A stretch of 35,607 bases of DNA from an uncultured Bacilli bacterium. Its GTDB lineage: Bacteria > Bacillota_I > Bacilli_A > RF39 > UBA660. The position numbers and the translations under genes were made by a program. Shown here piece after piece: positions 33,213-35,607 of this stretch. The DNA is taken from the NCBI GenBank assembly GCA_949439935.1, contig CASRZA010000006.1:1-35607 (forward strand), in the 5' to 3' direction. The notes beneath the pieces were generated by a model, which saw only the letters and a program-made list of their open reading frames with translations, made no database searches and was not told the DNA's origin. The number at the start of each line of letters is the position of its first letter. The first letter of the stretch is position 1.

Positions 33213-33782
33213 AGCGATCCTATGCCAACGATTTACGACGATGTAAGGTTGAAGATTTCCTGCTTCTCCTGTACCGGCATAATTGGTTCTCAAATTTGAA
33301 CTGCTGCCGAATTCGTTAATAAAATTGTGTTGCCATGCCCAATTAGTGACATTTAAGACCTCGCCCCCATCATCTGTACAAGATATAGAGACTCCCGATC
33401 CATCTGGTCTGTTGAAACGTATGTCATGATAGTGCTTCTGTGGATTTTTATCTCCTCCGACTTTGTTTATCGTATCAAATTCCACTTGATCGGGATCCTT
33501 TGATACAGTAATGAGTCCCTTAGTATCTAAAGCCCAAGTTCCTTTCCAGCTCACATTCGGATCGAACTGCTCATCGGAAGTCTCATAATATGTACCGACA
33601 GGATAAATATCGTCGAAGGTAAGTAAAGAGGACTCTGATGTTTTCGTCGTGATAGAGTTGACTATCAAGTTTCCTTCGCTGTCTAAATTAAACTTGTTAT
33701 CTTTTGAATTTATGCAAGTTACCACTAAGTCGTTTAACTTTACATTTAAACCATCTTCTGTATTTGATATAAAATCATCCAT
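33210..33782 (-). CDS. phage tail-fibre/collar-type tip protein 2
   Basis: 190 residues from the ATG at 33782 (AAAGGA upstream; the longer reading to 33836 is rejected). The N-terminus MDDFISNTEDGLNVKLNDL matches the paralogs in pattern but differs in sequence. The middle has YPVGTYYETSDEQFDPN and WKGTWALDTKG. The tip differs from protein 1 and is shared with protein 3 (HYHDIRFNRPDGSGVSIS, WAWQHNFINEF), ending NLQPYIVVNRWHRIA. The variable tip between conserved ends suggests a different receptor or partner for each copy. Confidence 0.8.
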   Translation of the reverse strand: MDDFISNTEDGLNVKLNDLVVTCINSKDNKFNLDSEGNLIVNSITTKTSESSLLTFDDIYPVGTYYETSDEQFDPNVSWKGTWALDTKGLITVSKDPDQVEFDTINKVGGDKNPQKHYHDIRFNRPDGSGVSISCTDDGGEVLNVTNWAWQHNFINEFGSSSNLRTNYAGTGEAGNLQPYIVVNRWHRIA

Positions 33783-33813
33783 AATTTTTTCCTTTCTTTT
33801 TTTATATAAACAA

Positions 33814-33886
33814 TTGAGTAAAATCCTTCTACTCAAAATAAAAATTGATCAGCTTTAATGTCTATTCTAAAAAAGAATATAATCTA
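33814..33886 (-). repeat. intergenic repeat between fibre genes, copy 2
   Basis: Second copy of the spacer seen at 33142-33212; identity continues into the 3' coding parts of fibre genes 2 and 3. Confidence 0.75.
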
Positions 33887-34468
33887 AGCGATCCTATGCC
33901 AACGATTTACGACGATGTAAGGTTGAAGATTTCCTGCTTCTCCTGTACCGGCATAATTAGTTCTAAGATGAGAACTGCTATCGAATTCATTAAAGAAATT
34001 GTGCTGCCATGCCCAATTAGTGATATTTAAAACCTCGCCCCCATCTCCTGTACAAGAGATGGAAACTCCTAAACCGTCTGGTCTATTGAAACGTATGTCA
34101 TGATAGTGCTGCTGTGGACTCTTATTTCCACCAACTTTGTTTATCGTATCAAATTCCACTTGATCAGGATCTTTTGATACAGTCGCACGACCTTTAGTAT
34201 CTAAAACCCAAGTACCTTGCCAACTCACATTCGGATCGAAGTGTTCATCAGAAGTCTCATAATATACCCCGACAGGATAAATATCGTCAAATGTTAGTCC
34301 TGATGAAGAAGACAACTTCGTCGTGATAGAATTGACTACCAAGTTTCCCTCTCTATCTAAATTAAATTTATCATTTTTTGAATTCATACTATTTATTGTC
34401 AGGTTATTTAACTCTGCATCAAAACCGACGTCTGTATTCGTAAAAATTTCATCTATAAAATCATTCAT
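33884..34468 (-). CDS. phage tail-fibre/collar-type tip protein 3, a chimera of 1 and 2
   Basis: 194 residues. The N-terminal half is almost identical to protein 1 (MNDFIDEIFTNT, ELNNLTINSMNSKNDKF, KLSSSSGLTFDDIYPVG), also at DNA level. From about residue 95 (ATVSKDPDQVEFDTINKVGG) to the end it is almost identical to protein 2 (HYHDIRFNRPDG, WAWQHNFFNEF, NLQPYIVVNRWHRIA). The switch lies between the WQGTW strand and the tip. This is the pattern of recombination between tandem copies. Receptor-binding tip function is inferred from the family. Confidence 0.8.
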   Translation of the reverse strand: MNDFIDEIFTNTDVGFDAELNNLTINSMNSKNDKFNLDREGNLVVNSITTKLSSSSGLTFDDIYPVGVYYETSDEHFDPNVSWQGTWVLDTKGRATVSKDPDQVEFDTINKVGGNKSPQQHYHDIRFNRPDGLGVSISCTGDGGEVLNITNWAWQHNFFNEFDSSSHLRTNYAGTGEAGNLQPYIVVNRWHRIA

Positions 34469-34510
34469 ATTATTTCTTTTCCTTTCTTTTAATTTTTTTT
34501 CATTTAAAAT

Positions 34511-34530
34511 GGATAGCCTTTACGCTATCC
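34511..34530. other. 7-bp hairpin between fibre genes 3 and 4
   Basis: GGATAGC/GCTATCC with a 6-nt loop. On the minus strand it is followed by ATTTTAAAT, so it may be a weak terminator or an RNA-stabilising hairpin. Confidence 0.45.
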
Positions 34531-34615
34531 AGGATCAAAATATTTCATATTTAAAAACACCAACCATAAACAAAAAACGAATCTATCCCTAGTCAATTCA
34601 TTTAAATTAATCAAA

Positions 34616-34640
34616 GAAAAACGACGATAAACTCATCGTC
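34616..34640 (-). terminator. probable terminator after fibre gene 4
   Basis: A 6-bp stem GACGAT/ATCGTC with a 6-nt loop followed by GTTTTTC on the minus strand, 18 nt after the stop at 34658. It would allow graded expression of the later copies. Confidence 0.6.
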
Positions 34641-34657
34641 TTATAAGTTTTAATTAC

Positions 34658-35212
34658 TTACTTCACTCTTTCCCAACAAAAAGCCACTTCATAAGGTGGC
34701 ATATTATTGTGTGGTTGATTATTACCAACAGCATTTTCCCAAACATAATTTTCTTTTCCACTACCAGGAGCCTGAATATTATCGATAGTTTCTACTCCAT
34801 ATCCAGAATCATAAAAAGTCTTAACAGTGTATCCATAACAATGAGTGTGTCTAGGTATCTCCCCTTCTGTTAAAACGTGCTCCTCTTCTCCACCTTTAGT
34901 TCCTGCAAGAAATTTTTCGCCTGCTGCCAATACAAAAACATCTTTTATTCTTTTCCATTCACCTTCAAAAGTATTATTCAACTCCTCCGAGATATCATAT
35001 CTATTCCAATAGATTGTTCCCACTGGAAAATAAATTTTTTGTGGTTGGTCAATTCCTTTCGTAGCCGTTATTGAATTTACAATTAGATTCCCTTCACAAT
35101 CTAAATTAAATTTATTATTTTTTGAATTTATGCAATTTACTGTCAGGTTGTTAAACTCTCCATTTAAACCGTCCTCAGTTTTCGTAAATGCATCTAAGAT
35201 ATAATCTTTCAT
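34658..35212 (-). CDS. phage tail-fibre/collar-type tip protein 4
   Basis: 184 residues from the ATG at 35212 (GAAGGAAA upstream; the reading from 35284 has no site). MKDYILDAFTKTEDGLNGEFNNL and the NNKFNLDCEGNLIVNSIT segment match the other copies. The tip is the most divergent: YFPVGTIYWNRYDISEELN, GEWKRIKDVFVLAAGEKFLAG, GGEEEHVLTEGEIPRHTH, ending HNNMPPYEVAFCWERVK. That is the classic tail-collar domain with its HTH metal-type motif. It is the first fibre gene in transcription order. Confidence 0.8.
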   Translation of the reverse strand: MKDYILDAFTKTEDGLNGEFNNLTVNCINSKNNKFNLDCEGNLIVNSITATKGIDQPQKIYFPVGTIYWNRYDISEELNNTFEGEWKRIKDVFVLAAGEKFLAGTKGGEEEHVLTEGEIPRHTHCYGYTVKTFYDSGYGVETIDNIQAPGSGKENYVWENAVGNNQPHNNMPPYEVAFCWERVK

Positions 35213-35317
35213 AAAATTTCCTTCTTTCTTTCTTTTATTTTTTTTTATAGATAAAAACAGTTGAATGTGGTCATTCCAACGCAAAGTACTTCAAACTCAA
35301 AAACTCTCTTTAAGCAA

Positions 35318-35354
35318 CAAAAAATGAATTAATCCCAATATCGATTAATTCATT
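35318..35354 (-). terminator. intrinsic terminator after the right-edge gene
   Basis: A perfect 12-bp stem AATGAATTAATC/GATTAATTCATT with an 8-nt loop is followed by a T run on the minus strand, 11 nt after the stop at 35366. Confidence 0.85.
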
Positions 35355-35365
35355 AAATTTTCGCA

Positions 35366-35607
35366 TCATCCGTTAACTTTTTTTGTTACCACATATATTT
35401 TCATCTCATTTTGTTCCTCTGTCTCGTTAAAAAAGATAAGTTTATAAATGTTGAAGATCGGACTTTTCAGAATTAGTTTATTTCTTTCAATTAGTTTTTC
35501 TTTGTCACTTATAATTTTTCCGTCTTCATCGACTATATAAAGTCCATCCTGTCCTTCGTTCACTTGTCCCTATGATACCATCAGCATTCAAGAACCTACC
35601 CCACACA
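35366..35607 (-). pseudogene. 3' end of a possibly phage-related gene, with a frameshift; cut by window edge
   Basis: From the edge one frame reads VWGRFLNADGIIGT and then runs into a stop; a second frame takes over near 35563 with NEGQDGLYIVDEDGKIISDKEKL and continues to the stop at 35366. The join GIIGT|NEGQDGLYIVDEDGK is smooth, so one protein was probably encoded and an indel lies near 35560-35566. It precedes the fibre genes in transcription order and probably belongs to the same phage-derived cassette. No family is recognised from this fragment. Confidence 0.5.

Noticed and set aside
32540-35212. Diversity-generating retroelement acting on the fibre genes
   Set aside because: No reverse transcriptase or template repeat is visible, and differences between copies 2 and 3 are not limited to adenine positions.

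Overview
The window looks like chromosomal DNA of a low-GC Gram-positive (Firmicutes, Bacilli-like) bacterium, plausibly an uncultured gut lineage; that placement is inference. Supporting signs are the order dnaG-rpoD-trmK, a SpoVID-like/YsxE-like spore-coat gene pair, AGGAGG- and GGTGAT-type ribosome binding sites, many intrinsic terminators with long U tracts, SigA promoters (TTGACA / 17-18 nt / TATAAT-like, often with an extended TG), and the standard code (TGA is a stop). Nearly all genes lie on the minus strand.

Layout from left to right. 1-215: start of a TasA/camelysin-like exported protein. 447-1632: a damaged trigger factor gene. 1754-3613: hybrid histidine kinase. 3687-5444: an acyl-CoA-synthetase-like enzyme. 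5690-9211: core operon dnaG-rpoD-trmK. 9352-12825: a small membrane protein, the YsxE-like and SpoVID-like coat genes, an anchored unknown protein and a predicted zinc metallopeptidase. 12999-20058: surface region in which two paralogous anchored proteins (one frameshifted) flank an operon for a dockerin-bearing glucosaminidase and a membrane-anchored cohesin protein. 20129-21849: a coiled-coil protein and its coupled small partner. 21991-22998 (+): an orphan substrate-binding lipoprotein. 23022-27251: an uncharacterised envelope cluster with three proteins sharing a two-helix pilin-like membrane module, an Ig-like anchored protein, and a dead tnpB remnant. 27359-28413: two tandem dCTP-deaminase-like paralogs. 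28544-30080: hisS with a His-codon leader peptide and a terminator in its leader. 30066-31249: a frameshifted MFS transporter. 31356-35607: a phage lysis and fibre cassette (holin, M23-LysM endolysin, four fibre-tip paralogs, and a broken gene at the edge).

How parts work together. The strongest regulatory reading is the hisS leader: a 17-codon ORF with three consecutive His codons, competing RNA pairings and an intrinsic terminator suggest ribosome-mediated attenuation instead of the T-box usual in Firmicutes. The dockerin enzyme and the cohesin protein are adjacent in one operon, so the second probably holds the first at the cell surface. The two Dcd paralogs lack complementary sets of catalytic residues, which suggests a mixed oligomer. 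Promoter and terminator elements are packed together, and at one site the -10 box lies inside the 5' arm of the upstream gene's terminator.

Several genes are disrupted (trigger factor, one surface paralog, the MFS transporter, the right-edge gene and tnpB). Some of this may be true decay and some assembly error; the sequence alone cannot separate them. No tRNA, rRNA or CRISPR array was recognised.
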